Source: Sporothrix humicola (taxonomy: Eukaryota; Ascomycota; Sordariomycetes; Ophiostomatales; Ophiostomataceae). From it: a stretch of 64,000 nt of DNA. The position numbers and the translations under genes are program-made. The notes under the pieces are model-generated. The model was not told the DNA's origin, ran no database searches, and was given only the letters and a program-made list of their open reading frames with translations. The stretch's first letter is position 1. Each line of letters begins with the position of its first letter. The stretch lies in NCBI GenBank assembly GCA_021396245.1, contig WNYE01000081.1:124001-188000 (forward strand), read 5' to 3'. Positions 1-10,617 of the stretch are shown here, piece after piece.

Positions 1-1334
1 ATGAAGAAGAAGAGGAGGTGGTGCTCCCCAAAAAGGAGGTGGCTATAAAGAAAGAGATGACCGAGGCGGACATTCTGGACCAAGCGCGGCGCAACCGCGA
101 GGCTGCCGAAAAGAAACTGGCGGCGGAGCGGGCCCGTCTCGCGGAACTACCGGACGACGGCCTCGATGCCGTGGAGATCCGCAAGCTGACACTCGTGGAG
201 ACGATTGAGGTGAGGGCGCCAAAGAAGAACACCGATAACTCCACCAAGACCAACGGTGGTAGTGGTGCAGGCGACAGCCGGTGGAACCCGGAGTGGAACG
301 GCCGGCGCAACTTCAAAAAGTTTCGGCGGCAGGGCGATGTTGTGGGCCGGACGGCGCCTCGCGTCATTGTCGGCCTGGAGCCGGCCAAGACCAAGGAGTA
401 CGGCATTGGCGATAATTACTGGCTGGAGGGGGACAATGATCACCCAGACCACCACCCAGACGCAGACCGGCCAGACGAGGTCTTGTCTATGCGGCGGAGT
501 CGCAGTCGGAATGGAACGCCTGTCGACAACAGTGCACTGCATACAGCTGCCGACAGACTGCCGGTCAGAGACATGGCGCGGCCGAAATCACAACGGGCGG
601 CCACCAACTCCAAGGCCAACTCGCACCGGAGTGCAAGCATTGACGTTGATGTTGATGTCAACGAGGGTGCTGGTGTGAATGAAGACGCGCCGTCAGTCGA
701 CATTGACGCTGACGTCGTGCCAGACACGGAGCCCGAGAATGATGAAGACGATGAATTAGCACCGTCACAAGTGGCACCACCACCACCTCCTCCTCCCGCT
801 CCAACAACAAGGACACGGGCCACTCGACACAGTCAACGCCGCCAACCAAGTGTCGACATTGACGCAGTCGGATCGTCGGCTTCGCAACAGCCAGAGCATC
901 TGCCACGGACAAGGGCAGGAAAGGTCGGCGGGCGTGCAGCGGCGACTCGTCAAAGCCAAGCAACGTCACAAACAAGGACGCCGTCAGGTGGAAATGGGGC
1001 TGGCGGAGGAGGATCAGTCCCCGACCCGTCGTCCATGACATCCTCGTCACTGGTCGTGTTCGAGACGCCGCCCGACTCGACGCAGGCGAGCACGACGTCG
1101 ATCACTGCTGGGAGGGGCTCAAAGAGACAGGCAGCTGCGGCCGCGCCACCGCCAGCTGCAAAGCGGCCAAGAAGAGGAGTAGCCGCTTCAGGGACCACAA
1201 CAGGGGCAACAGCGTCATCAATAGCTGAAGAGTCGTCTGGCTTTAGCATGTCCCAGACACCCGCACCCATTATTATTCATGATGGTGACAGCGATGAAGA
1301 CGATGGGCTCAAGTTCAAATGGAGGAGGAGATAG
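1..1334 (+). CDS. NBS1: NBS1/nibrin-like DNA damage response protein, C-terminal part (5' truncated)
   Basis: The reading frame is open at the left edge (first full codon at base 3) and ends at TAG 1332-1334, so only the C-terminal ~440 residues are present. Near the visible N-terminus is the segment WNGRRNFKKFRRQG, which matches the NFKKF Mre11-binding motif of nibrin, followed by the fungal-type GRTAPRVIVGLEP and KEYGIGDNYWLE stretch. The remainder is a disordered Ser/Thr/Pro/Ala tail with acidic patches, ending DSDEDDGLKFKWRRR, a basic C-terminus like that of fungal Nbs1/RcaA proteins. In the family, Nbs1 joins Mre11 and Rad50 in sensing and processing double-strand breaks in the nucleus and recruiting ATM/Tel1. 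The FHA and BRCT domains expected upstream lie outside the window, so the call rests on the Mre11-binding region and tail. Confidence 0.8.
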   Translation, partial: EEEEEVVLPKKEVAIKKEMTEADILDQARRNREAAEKKLAAERARLAELPDDGLDAVEIRKLTLVETIEVRAPKKNTDNSTKTNGGSGAGDSRWNPEWNGRRNFKKFRRQGDVVGRTAPRVIVGLEPAKTKEYGIGDNYWLEGDNDHPDHHPDADRPDEVLSMRRSRSRNGTPVDNSALHTAADRLPVRDMARPKSQRAATNSKANSHRSASIDVDVDVNEGAGVNEDAPSVDIDADVVPDTEPENDEDDELAPSQVAPPPPPPPAPTTRTRATRHSQRRQPSVDIDAVGSSASQQPEHLPRTRAGKVGGRAAATRQSQATSQTRTPSGGNGAGGGGSVPDPSSMTSSSLVVFETPPDSTQASTTSITAGRGSKRQAAAAAPPPAAKRPRRGVAASGTTTGATASSIAEESSGFSMSQTPAPIIIHDGDSDEDDGLKFKWRRR

Positions 1335-1511
1335 TAATGCTTAGCAAGCAAAAAAAGTTACAGGTCACGAATTTGAAATCGCGCGGTTCATGTGGGCTGG
1401 GAACGGACATAATGTACAGTTCTATTCTATGGGTATCTAGTATCGTACATCGTACTACATGCTCTTGCTTTCTAATTGATTCTTGGATGTGCCTGCGGCA
1501 CACCGCTCTTT

Positions 1512-2660
1512 CTAGTCCATCTCCTCCATCGGACTGGTGGTGGCGGCATGCTCTTCCACCATGACCCCGATCCGGCACGCAGACAGCATGTTGTCGTAGT
1601 TGACCCACGAGTGCACGTCGTTGAAAAGCTGGTTGCCGTCCTTGCCCGCACATCTGAGCAACTCGCCCGCGCCGCCAGGGTGGAACGGCACGTACGGCGT
1701 AATGTTGTACACCATGCCGCCCAGCACCGTCCAGGCGTCGCGCCCCTTTCTCCCGTTCATTTGCTTCAGTTGACTAGGTGTCACTCTCAGCAGGTACGGC
1801 GCATCGTCCGGCAGGTTGCCCCTCAGACGGTTGCCCACCGGGTCGGACGTCACGCGGGCCCAGTCCAGCGGGCTGTGGCCAGGCGCCAAAACAACCTTGC
1901 GGGCCGGTTTGGCGGGTTTTGTCGTGCTCGACGGGGGTGGGGCCAGCGAAGAGGAGCCGGCTGTCGGGGCTCGGAGAGATGTGGGAGGGCCTCTGTTCGG
2001 GATCGGCAGGTTGGCGGGCCGGCGGGCGGCGTTGACAGGCGCCAAAGCTGCAGCACCGCGGTTGACGGCCGGCCGGGGCGGCGGGGCCATGAGGCCAAAG
2101 GAGGGGTTGGAGGGAGCGGAAGGGGCCGTCGTTGTCAGGGTAGGCGCTCCCATTGACGGCACTGCAGGCCGCCTCGACGGGTCGGCGGATGCGCCGGTGC
2201 GCTGTGCAGAGTAAGGCGAGGGGAACATGGGCGGGGGCATGTTGTCTGTGTCCTCTTCCTCGTCGTCGTCGTCGGCAGACAGCGACAGCGTCGGAATCGC
2301 GGCGCCATTCTGGACGATCGTGGGGACGGCCTTGGGCGTAGTGGCCTCCTCCTCCTCCTCTTCGTCAGTCTTGCCGTTCTCGACAATCTCCGGCACAGGC
2401 ATTCGTATTGTCGGCGGCGGGGGAGGTGGAGGCATGGCTATGCGGTCGGCCTCGGTCTTGGAAGGGGCAGTGCCGTTCGTCGATGCGGGCGTCTTTGGTT
2501 TATCGTCTGTATTTGTCTTCGTCTGCGCATTTGGCGTCTCCTCGGCAGCATCGGGCTGGCGCCACTGCAGGAACGGCTGCGCCAGCGCGCGCCATGTCGA
2601 GGGGTACATGATGAAGATGGCGAGGGTAGCGACAATGAGGGTGATGCCGATGACGCCCAT
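1512..2660 (-). CDS. Membrane-anchored cytochrome b5 heme-binding domain protein (CYB5R4-type b5 domain)
   Basis: A single-exon ORF of 382 aa. Residues ~2-25 form an N-terminal hydrophobic segment (GVIGITLIVATLAIFIMYP) that probably anchors it in a membrane. Residues ~40-270 are a low-complexity Pro/Ser/Thr/Ala linker with an acidic EEEEE run. The C-terminal ~100 residues are a cytochrome b5 fold with both heme histidines visible: HPGG in YVPFHPGGAGEL, and the distal His in DVHSWVNYDNML. The lead-in GHSPLDWARV and the VHSWVNY form resemble the b5 domain of cytochrome b5 reductase 4 (Ncb5or) more than classical b5. No flavin or NADH reductase domain follows, so it must take electrons from a separate partner. 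The substrate cannot be told. It converges with the NBS1-like gene (177 bp apart) and diverges from the kinase-like gene 270 bp away. Confidence 0.82.
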   Translation of the reverse strand: MGVIGITLIVATLAIFIMYPSTWRALAQPFLQWRQPDAAEETPNAQTKTNTDDKPKTPASTNGTAPSKTEADRIAMPPPPPPPTIRMPVPEIVENGKTDEEEEEEATTPKAVPTIVQNGAAIPTLSLSADDDDEEEDTDNMPPPMFPSPYSAQRTGASADPSRRPAVPSMGAPTLTTTAPSAPSNPSFGLMAPPPRPAVNRGAAALAPVNAARRPANLPIPNRGPPTSLRAPTAGSSSLAPPPSSTTKPAKPARKVVLAPGHSPLDWARVTSDPVGNRLRGNLPDDAPYLLRVTPSQLKQMNGRKGRDAWTVLGGMVYNITPYVPFHPGGAGELLRCAGKDGNQLFNDVHSWVNYDNMLSACRIGVMVEEHAATTSPMEEMD

Positions 2661-2929
2661 GTTGGGCGGGGGGAGGGAGGAAGGAGTGGAAGTGTCGTGG
2701 TTGAGATCGATGGCCGTTCATGTCTGTCAGGGTCAGACTAAACAAATGTCAAATTATTGGTAAGTCCTGGGTCTGTGCAGAAAGGGAAAATTACGCCATA
2801 AAATCCTAATTGCACTGAATAGGCCGCCACTATGAACGCCAGAACTCCACCGCAACCGCTAAAACATCTTAGCGTCGACATCATGTTAGTGGCCTCGATA
2901 TCGCCTCTAGCCCCGACCTCAACCTCGCC

Positions 2930-3901
2930 ATGTCACACCAACCGGTGAATCCTCTCAAGTTTGCGGTTCAAGAGATTGACGAGAATTCATGGTTGATCTG
3001 CGGTGAGCTATTGCTGTGGCGGCAGTCGACGCTTCCCAAAGATGACCAACCTTCGTGGAGCGACGGAAATGGCGGGTTTTACATAATCTCCAAGGCAGCC
3101 ACTCCTCTGCCAGAAACGAAACCACTGCCAGAAGACAGTGTCCTCGAGAACGTCTACGATGCCGGTGGCGTGTCCTACGTTTTGCGTGCTGGTGAAGCGT
3201 TTATCAAGCTGCATCGGCTAGTTCTACCAGAAGCAACGCCAGAACATGTCACCCTACAACATGTCGGTGAGCGCCTGTCAACACTCGACAGTCCCGATTT
3301 TACTATCCCAACAGTCCATTACCATACCGAACTAAAGGACGACCTCGGGCCTGTCTACTGTCTGATTCTCGGTCGGATGCCGGGACAGACCCTTTCAGAA
3401 GTCTGGCCTACACTGGAGGAAGAGTCGCGACAAGGCTTGGCCGACCGCGTCGCCAATATCTGCGAGGTCCTCTTCCAATGGAAGGGCGACCGTATCACCG
3501 GCGTCGACGGCGGTCTCTTGACAGACTATTACCTCCACGGGAAGGACGATACCGTCAAGACCGCAGGGGCTTGCAGCCCTGACCGGCTTTTGGACAACTG
3601 CAAAGCGGTCGGCATGGACTGCACCGAGCTCGGGTTCTACCACTGCGATCTGGGTCCGGGCAATATTATTGTTGACATGGAAATGCAGCCCCCATCCCTC
3701 GGCATCATCGACTGGGAGACGGCCGGCTTTGTGCCCAAGGGCTGGCTCCGTACAAAATTTCGTCTTTGCAGCGGCATGGACTTGCCCAGCGACACAAACG
3801 TTGACTATCACGACTGGAGACGCCGCATGCACCGCACTCTTGAGGGCATGGGCTACGGGGAGGTGGCCGACGTGTGGATGGAGTGGCGGGGCTTGGCCTG
3901 A
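2930..3901 (+). CDS. Aminoglycoside phosphotransferase (APH)-fold kinase-like protein
   Basis: A single-exon ORF of 323 aa starting at ATG 2930. It has the APH-family kinase signatures: a hinge-like ILGRMPGQTLSEVW segment at ~150, the catalytic-loop motif HCDLGPGNIIVD (Brenner form HxDxxxxN) at ~237, and the metal-binding GIIDWETAGFVPKGW at ~262. In fungi this family is large, mostly uncharacterised and presumed to phosphorylate small molecules; no substrate can be inferred and it should not be read as an antibiotic resistance gene. The N-terminus (LICGELLLWRQ) is not recognisable. The promoter is shared with the divergent b5 gene within 270 bp. Confidence 0.75.
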   Translation: MSHQPVNPLKFAVQEIDENSWLICGELLLWRQSTLPKDDQPSWSDGNGGFYIISKAATPLPETKPLPEDSVLENVYDAGGVSYVLRAGEAFIKLHRLVLPEATPEHVTLQHVGERLSTLDSPDFTIPTVHYHTELKDDLGPVYCLILGRMPGQTLSEVWPTLEEESRQGLADRVANICEVLFQWKGDRITGVDGGLLTDYYLHGKDDTVKTAGACSPDRLLDNCKAVGMDCTELGFYHCDLGPGNIIVDMEMQPPSLGIIDWETAGFVPKGWLRTKFRLCSGMDLPSDTNVDYHDWRRRMHRTLEGMGYGEVADVWMEWRGLA

Positions 3902-5196
3902 TACCAAACCGCCCCCAAAAAGGCCCTTTCTAGGCTACACCTAAATATTCTTTGTTTCCTTCTTTTCATCCCCAGATTCTCCCGTCTTGCTGAAAAAAAA
4001 AAAAAAAATTATATCTTACACCCCTTTCATATAGCCTGTCCTTTTGTTGTCCTCTTTTATCTTTCCCCCTTGCTGCATTCTCCATTCAGTATCATCTTCC
4101 CCCTTCCGTTTCGAGGATTGCCATAGACAAAGACATTAGACAATTAAATGATTTGGTATTCAACTAGACTGAATAAGATGAGAAAAAGTAACAGGACAAA
4201 AAAAAGTAGACAGGGTGTACCTGTTTGAGTGGTGGGTGTTGTTTGTGTTTTGGCGATCTGTGAGGGGATTGTGTGAAGTGAAGTGAAAAAAGAGAAGTTG
4301 CTCCAGAATGCATGCCCGTGTGGGTTTGTTTGTGTTTTGTATGTCATCCCACATCCTAAGAAAAGATTAGACAAGTGGAAAGAAAGAACAGAAAAAAACA
4401 AAACCATAATGGATGAGCCCATGAGAGAAAGATGCCAGAACATATACACAAAGTACAGGAATAAATATAGCAATGGCGAAAGGCAAAATGACAACAAGAA
4501 GAAAGGACAGAAAGACAAAAATAGACGAGAAGGACAAAGGACAGAGGTATCAGAGGACAGAAAGACAGGTTCATAAGTTCGTTCGTCTCAAGAGACCAAA
4601 TGCAGATGCAGTTTCCAAAAACAAAAGAAGCGCAATATAAAATGCAAGAAAATGCAAAAACAGTGCTCATCATAGATAAAATACAGGGTCGTAACTGTCC
4701 CCAGTTCTGTCATGTTTGTCGTTGTTGTCGTCGGTATTCTCATTGTCGTGTTTGATTGTTTGTTGTTTGTCATGTCTCATGTGGTGATTGTGGTTTGGTG
4801 GTGTTTGTCTTTTTCTTTGTCGGTTGGTTTCGATTGGATGGGTATCGAGCATGCGGTGGAGCAAGTGAAGTCAAGTTGAGAGAAAAAAAAGTAAGGGGTG
4901 AGAAAGAAAAGAAAGTCTAGCAGATAGCCCCAACCTGTGTTTCTGTGCCGGTACGGTGAATGTTGGTTTTTGTTGTTTTCCCCGGTACGCCGTTCCGTTG
5001 TCCCGTTGGTTCCCAGTTTATATAGAAGAGACGGAAATAAAGAGAAAAAGAAAAGGAAAAGACAAATGGTTGAGTGGTGAGTTGTTGAGTTGTTGCTTCG
5101 TTTGCATTTTGGTGGTGGTACAGACATAGGAAATGGTTAAGACTGAAAAAGAGAAAGAAAGAAAATGAATGAGTGTCTGCCTGCGAAGGCTGTGGT
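3902..5196. other. 3'-3' intergenic region
   Basis: This lies between two convergent genes. It holds a run of 16 A at 3993-4008 and long purine-rich patches (GAAAGAAAAGAAAG-like) on the + strand around 4370-4560 and 4880-5160. ORFs here are low-complexity products of these runs and look non-coding. It presumably contains both 3' UTRs. Confidence 0.6.
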
Positions 5197-8100
5197 CTAT
5201 ACCGGTACTGCATCTGCTGCAGCGGCTGGTTGTAGTGGCGGTGTTGTTGTCGATGTACCTGGTGGTGCGACATTATCAGGAGGTGCGATGTTGTCCGTTG
5301 AGGGCGTTGGTTCGGCTGTTTTTATTGAAGGATGTGCTATGTTTGCGACAACAGCCGCCGGTATTGGTGCCGACACTGGTTGTACAACAGGTGCTGCCGC
5401 TTCTGTCGGTGGTGGTTTTGTCGGCGTGGAAGGCGCAGCATCAACGCTGGGCTCCGGCTCAGGCACAGGTGCATCAACCACACTATCAAGAGACGGTATC
5501 TCGACAGTCACGTCCGTCTTGGCCTCGCCGTCGCCCGTATCAAAACGAACGGAACGGACGTTGTGGCTGACCGGACTGAACGCCTCGTCGCGACTGTCCC
5601 CTTCGTGGTCGGAGGAGGCGGAGGTCGAGGCGGGTGTGTTGGCAGTCGTACTATCGGCAGTGTCAACAGTCAGACTGTCTTTTGTCTCGGCAGGAGGTAC
5701 GCTGGCAACAGGCACATCGATCATACTCAAGTCGTCATGATCGTCGTCATGATCGCCCTCGTCATGCTCCTCGAGCAGCATCTCGCTCTCTTTGAGCAAG
5801 AGCTCGCTGCGCTCGCTGGGATCCATGTTTGCTTCTGCGCGCTCGCGGTTCTGCCGCTCCTCGACTTCGTCCGCTGCCAGCACGCGCCCGCCTAGCTGGA
5901 CTTCGCTCACTCTAACCTGGAACGCCAGGGCCTTTTGGCCCTCTTGAATGAGCGCCTCGGTCCAGTTCATGCACCGCTTGATGCTCTGGTTGATCTTTTG
6001 CGAGTCGACGAGCAGCTGGCGATGCTGGGCCAGGTCCAACTGCAAACGGCGCTCGTCGCGTGTGCGGCGGGTGTCGCCTTCCGAGTAGGACGACGAGGAG
6101 TCGTCGTCGTTTTCGTCATCGTCCTCGTTAAAAGACACCTCCATGTCCGAGCCGTACTCCTCGTCTAATTCGTTGAGGAAAGACGAATCGTCGCCCAGCA
6201 GCTGGTCCATGTCTTGCATGGGGCCCTCGACGGTCGACGACGAGGTGATGCGGCTACCGCCGCCGGGGCCGGGAGTTGTGGACGGGGCGAGGGAAAGTCT
6301 ACCCGATCTTGACAGCCGGCGGAACTGCCGCAGCTCATTCTTTTGCTTGCGCAGCTGTCTTTCGAGAGACCGGTTGATGGCTTCCAAGGAGGCATTGGTA
6401 ATCTCGAGGTCCTGCACCTTGCGCTCGCGTCGGGCCATGGTGACAAGCTCATCAACCTGGCTGTGGGTGTGGCCACCATTGGCGGCACCCGACGACGAGT
6501 TGGTGCTGCTCCGGCGGCTGTCCTTGGGAGGTGCGTCGTCGTCGCCCTCGCCGTTTTCGTTGTCGCCGGCTTCACTGCCCTCATCCTCGGCGAAATCGTC
6601 GGCAGCCTGCAGGATAGCGGCGAGGCCACTGCTAGCGGCCGCGTTCGCGTTACCCCCAGTAGCATTGCTGCTGTTGGTGGACGCGCCGCCCGGACTCGAG
6701 ACGCTGGGGAAGGGATAGGCCGGGAACTGGCCCGAGGCAGGCGAGGGCACTTCCGAGCTTGGCTGCGACGAGTGCAGCAGACGCGCCACGGTCGGCGGGT
6801 CGGCAATGGTCAGGCTGCCCTTGCGGGAGTGGCCGCCGGCGCTGCTGTTGGAGCCAATGCTGCCAATACTGGCGCTAAAGTTGCTGCGCTGGCGCGACAG
6901 CGGGTCAAGACGCATGCTGCCGGGCGAGACCGGGCCAGGCGAGGCGACGAGAGGGGCGGTGCCGACGGCAGATGCGGCGGCATTGAGAGACAGCGAGTTG
7001 GGGACAGATGGACGGGTGCCGGCACTGGCATTGGCGTTATTTGTGCTGCTGCTGTTGGCCGTGTTGGTGCTGCCGTTGACAGAGGACGAGGTGGACGAGG
7101 ATTGCGGCACGACCGGGAACGACATGCTCTTTTGGAGAGGGTAAGGTGCCACAGAGGCCATCTTGACGGGCGAGAGCGGGCGGGACGAAGAGGCCGACTG
7201 CTGCTGCTGGATCGTGGAAGTGGCGGCCGACGTTCTACGTGTAGACTGCGAAGACGACGACAGTTTGCGCTCCAGGGCTACGCCGTTGGCGTGGACAAAC
7301 TTGGACGCTGCCGGACCAGGGGCCGTGGACGTGGACAAGAGCGTGGGCGAAGCCATGGGCGGAGGGATGTGCGCGGGCAAAGCCGAAGTGGATTGAGATG
7401 CACCCGGGTTCGAGGCCGACGGGAGTGACTTGCCGTTGGCATAAAAGAATGTCGAGGCCGGCCGGCCCGAGGGCGTAGCTGCCAAACTAGGCGAGGCCAT
7501 GGCAAGAGAGGGGGTACTATGTGAGGCGGCGGCAGATGGTCCTGGGCCAGACGACGCCTTGGCCTCGCTGGCATAAAAGAACTTGGAGTCCGGGTCGGCA
7601 GCGGACGAGGCACTGCTGTTGTTACCAGAACCAGCCATGCCGATACCGAGACCAAAGCCGTGGCCATTGGGCGTCCCCGTCGGCGTGGTCGTGGCACTGC
7701 CGCCGTCGACACGGCTCTGGCGGGAACCCGAGCGAGGCGTTACATTGTTGAGGTATGAAGGAACAGCAGCTGGCGATGTCGTGTCGTTGTGATAGTGGTT
7801 CCCAGAACTGCCACTAGCCGACGACAGGCCGGTGACGCGTCTAGCGAGCGGCGTGGAGACCGTGACAGTCTGGTAGGGCGAGTTGGGGTTGTTGGAGTTA
7901 TTGTGAGAAGAGTTTGAGGCGAGAGTCGGCGTCCTTGCAGGCGTGGACGAGGCTGCAATCTTGGGCGTCAACGGCGCCCGTGTGAACGGCCGCGAAGCCA
8001 GCGTCGGCTTGCGCGGCGTGTCCTTGTCGTAGCCCATGGCGGGGGAGGACAGGGGAGAGGGTGACGATGGCTGAGAGAAAGAAGTGAGTGTTGACAGAGT

Positions 8101-8622
8101 AGAGAGAGTCGACCGTGGACCTGGACTGGGTTGCGGTTTTAGGTTTGGGAATCGAGGAGTGGCTGGCCGGGAAGACAGCGCGGCATTGCGGTCACGGGCG
8201 CGGAGGGCCAGACGGGGTGTGGCGGATGGAGCTGGTGAGGACACAAGAGGAGTCCGATTGGACAGAGACGTGAGTGGCCGTGCAGACGAGACTGTGGAAG
8301 ACGCTTTGGAGGATGTTGTCGAAATTGTTGACAATGTCGATGATGCTCTTTTCGCTTTTGGCGTCGCGTCGATTGTGCCTATCGTCGAGGCTAGACGGCG
8401 TGGTCGTGAGGGCGGTGGCAAAGATACGCGCGGCGACGCATTGGTGGGTGTACTCGATGCACTTTTTGCTGTTGTGTTGATCGCTTTTGTGGCTGTTGTT
8501 GTCGTTGTTCTAGCTGTTTTTGTCGCCGCGATTGAAAGTGTTGATGTTCGTGGCGGGTGATGTTGTGGTGTGCTCGCACTTGCACTGCCAGTGGTGTTGA
8601 CAGTGCTGTTGGTCCGGCGCAT
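5197..8622 (-). CDS. Large Ser/Thr-rich conserved fungal protein with a central coiled coil
   Basis: An uninterrupted ORF of 1141 aa. Residues 1 to ~700 are overwhelmingly Ser/Thr/Ala/Pro/Asn and likely disordered. At ~720-790 is a charged, heptad-like segment containing RRERKVQDLEITNASLE and SLERQLRKQKNELRQF followed by RRLSRSGRLS, a probable coiled coil. A strongly acidic stretch follows at ~830-860 (NEDDDENDDD), then a second ordered-looking segment MNWTEALIQEGQKALAFQVR at ~900, and a disordered Thr/Pro/Val-rich tail. I recognise the coiled-coil/RLSRSGRLS arrangement as conserved among filamentous ascomycetes but know no function for it. The layout suggests a scaffold or cytoskeleton-associated role, which is only inference. 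Confidence 0.7.
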   Translation of the reverse strand: MRRTNSTVNTTGSASASTPQHHPPRTSTLSIAATKTARTTTTTATKAINTTAKSASSTPTNASPRVSLPPPSRPRRLASTIGTIDATPKAKRASSTLSTISTTSSKASSTVSSARPLTSLSNRTPLVSSPAPSATPRLALRARDRNAALSSRPATPRFPNLKPQPSPGPRSTLSTLSTLTSFSQPSSPSPLSSPAMGYDKDTPRKPTLASRPFTRAPLTPKIAASSTPARTPTLASNSSHNNSNNPNSPYQTVTVSTPLARRVTGLSSASGSSGNHYHNDTTSPAAVPSYLNNVTPRSGSRQSRVDGGSATTTPTGTPNGHGFGLGIGMAGSGNNSSASSAADPDSKFFYASEAKASSGPGPSAAASHSTPSLAMASPSLAATPSGRPASTFFYANGKSLPSASNPGASQSTSALPAHIPPPMASPTLLSTSTAPGPAASKFVHANGVALERKLSSSSQSTRRTSAATSTIQQQQSASSSRPLSPVKMASVAPYPLQKSMSFPVVPQSSSTSSSVNGSTNTANSSSTNNANASAGTRPSVPNSLSLNAAASAVGTAPLVASPGPVSPGSMRLDPLSRQRSNFSASIGSIGSNSSAGGHSRKGSLTIADPPTVARLLHSSQPSSEVPSPASGQFPAYPFPSVSSPGGASTNSSNATGGNANAAASSGLAAILQAADDFAEDEGSEAGDNENGEGDDDAPPKDSRRSSTNSSSGAANGGHTHSQVDELVTMARRERKVQDLEITNASLEAINRSLERQLRKQKNELRQFRRLSRSGRLSLAPSTTPGPGGGSRITSSSTVEGPMQDMDQLLGDDSSFLNELDEEYGSDMEVSFNEDDDENDDDSSSSYSEGDTRRTRDERRLQLDLAQHRQLLVDSQKINQSIKRCMNWTEALIQEGQKALAFQVRVSEVQLGGRVLAADEVEERQNRERAEANMDPSERSELLLKESEMLLEEHDEGDHDDDHDDLSMIDVPVASVPPAETKDSLTVDTADSTTANTPASTSASSDHEGDSRDEAFSPVSHNVRSVRFDTGDGEAKTDVTVEIPSLDSVVDAPVPEPEPSVDAAPSTPTKPPPTEAAAPVVQPVSAPIPAAVVANIAHPSIKTAEPTPSTDNIAPPDNVAPPGTSTTTPPLQPAAAADAVPV

Positions 8623-10617
8623 GGCGGCGTTTATTTTGGGCTATTTCGCTGCCCCAGCCGGCTGTTGGTGTGCCAGTTTGGCGCTGTTTTAGTGTGTTGA
8701 CTTTTGGTGTGACTTTTTGGTGGCCTTTTCTCCCTTTGACCCTCCCTTTCCCGTAAGTGGCTACCCGACGGTTTTCGTACTTTTTTTTCGCAGTCTTTTC
8801 GCTCACCTTTTTCCTCACTTTTCTTCTTCTCCAACAAAGCGGTGTGGGTGGCTGGGCCTTGCATCCCTTCTTATCCCGTCCTGGCCAAGTTTTTGTCTCC
8901 AGACGCACGTCCACCTAAAATGCACCTAGAAGGCCAAAAGGACTCCAGAAATGCAGGCTCCGGAACACCCTGGGCACTGCAGATTACACCAAAATACACC
9001 GCCTGTCCAGCGATCTCCACCAAAACAACCAAAACAACAAGGGACAAACGACTTCAATCCCTGCCGAGTCCCTCAAAAAGTCTTAGGCACGCACACGTGA
9101 CTCTATTGTGTCGATCGGAATGCATATTTTGGGAGGCAATTGTGATTGCATTTCTGGGCATCCTGGGCAATAATACGGTTGTTGTGATATCTCGACTTCC
9201 TTTTTGTTGTTATCGTCTTCTTTTCATCGGTCTTGTCCCGGCATATTCTTGTTATTTCACGGGTGATTTGATCGAATTTCATCCCATGTTCGGGCCACTA
9301 TCCGGCCTTGCCGCCCCCCTGCCGCTATTTTGTTTATTCCTCTCCAAGAACTAGCGGCCGGCTGCAAGATTTCAGCGTTCGCAGCGTTTGTAGCGTGCCA
9401 TTTGTTTACTTATTTGCGCTAAAATATACCCGCCTAGCCGCCCTACTGTGTGTCTAACAGCATCAATACGATTTGATGCCTGTAGATAATACCAATAAAA
9501 GGCGACAGCAATACCCCACGATTTGCGCCAATGTTTCCTTGAGCCGAGAGCGCGTCATGCATTGTGTCGAGTCGGTTTCGTGTTTTTTCCTTCAGAGTTT
9601 TGTTGACAATTCTCGTACAACGCCCGAGCTGAATCTCAAACTCACAATCTGCAAACTCTCACAAACCATCTGCAAGTACTCAAACCTCGAGCTGCAGGAG
9701 GCAGGAAACCACAAAACTTCCGCAGAAAAATACTCCACTGGCTGGGCATCAAGTGGATAAAAATAGGGAGAATAGCGCAAACAGTGGAGAACTGCAGCTC
9801 TCGAGGCCCAATTGCCAGGCCCACTGGGGACTCTTCTCCTTTTTGGCGGTGAGGTTTGAAAACGAAGCATGGACGAGAGGAGGCAAGAAGACAATCGACA
9901 ATGGACAAGCTGCGCTGAGATCCTTTTGTCCAGTCTCGAGGAGGGGAAGTCAACAGGAGGTCGTCGCATCTGCCTCAATATCTCAACAAAATATTGTCTC
10001 ACTCGGTCATGAGTGACGTAAATACCAATGAAGAGGGGCTGTTTTCTCAATGTGACGAGGATCTGGGGAAATTTCAACGACAATCGTCAAATTCCTCGGC
10101 ATCTGCAGGAAGCCGATGCAACATATAGTTGCAAAAGTGCATAAATAACGGCGATATCAATAATCAAGAGATTATCAAGCGTGGGGAAAATGTAAACATT
10201 GAAGTCTGTGACCCACGGACTTTGAGGGGCACTACAATCACCTGTTTTTGACGAGAATCACAGTGACGTAGAAAGGGCAATCTCTATGAAAATTCCTATT
10301 AAGTGAAGTTGAAGACCAGTTCTGTATTTCAGAATGGGAGAGAGGATGGGAATGGGGATGGGGAGTACGAAAGGTGGGAGAACAAAGCTATGGATGTATA
10401 TAACTGTGTAACAAAACGGTTACGTCGGCGAGCTGGTCGTCCTCGCCGACAATACAAGAATTGCAGCTCTAAAATATGAGCAAAGAATAAAGCCTCAAAG
10501 ACACCAACATAAGCAAACAAGACAGTCACGCTGTAACTCATCACAGCAAAAGCTCAAAAGCGACTCAAGGCGAGAATAGAGAGGCGTCAAAAGGTCGTCC
10601 ACTACCATGTCCCGCAT
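8623..10617. other. Intergenic region (~2 kb), nothing recognised
   Basis: It separates the 5' end of the coiled-coil protein gene from the 3' end of the DnaJ gene. It holds moderately AT-rich sequence and short ORFs (the longest, 163 codons on the minus strand at 9592-10083, has no recognisable motif). There is no tRNA, repeat array or transposon remnant. The right ~1.6 kb of the upstream gene's promoter is presumably here. Confidence 0.5.

Noticed and set aside
6343..7428. 361-codon plus-strand ORF inside the coiled-coil protein gene
   Set aside because: Arg/Gly/Ala-rich shadow of the longer minus-strand frame.
9592..10083. 163-codon minus-strand ORF in the 8.6-10.6 kb gap
   Set aside because: No domain, no coding bias apparent by eye, no supporting intron or promoter.
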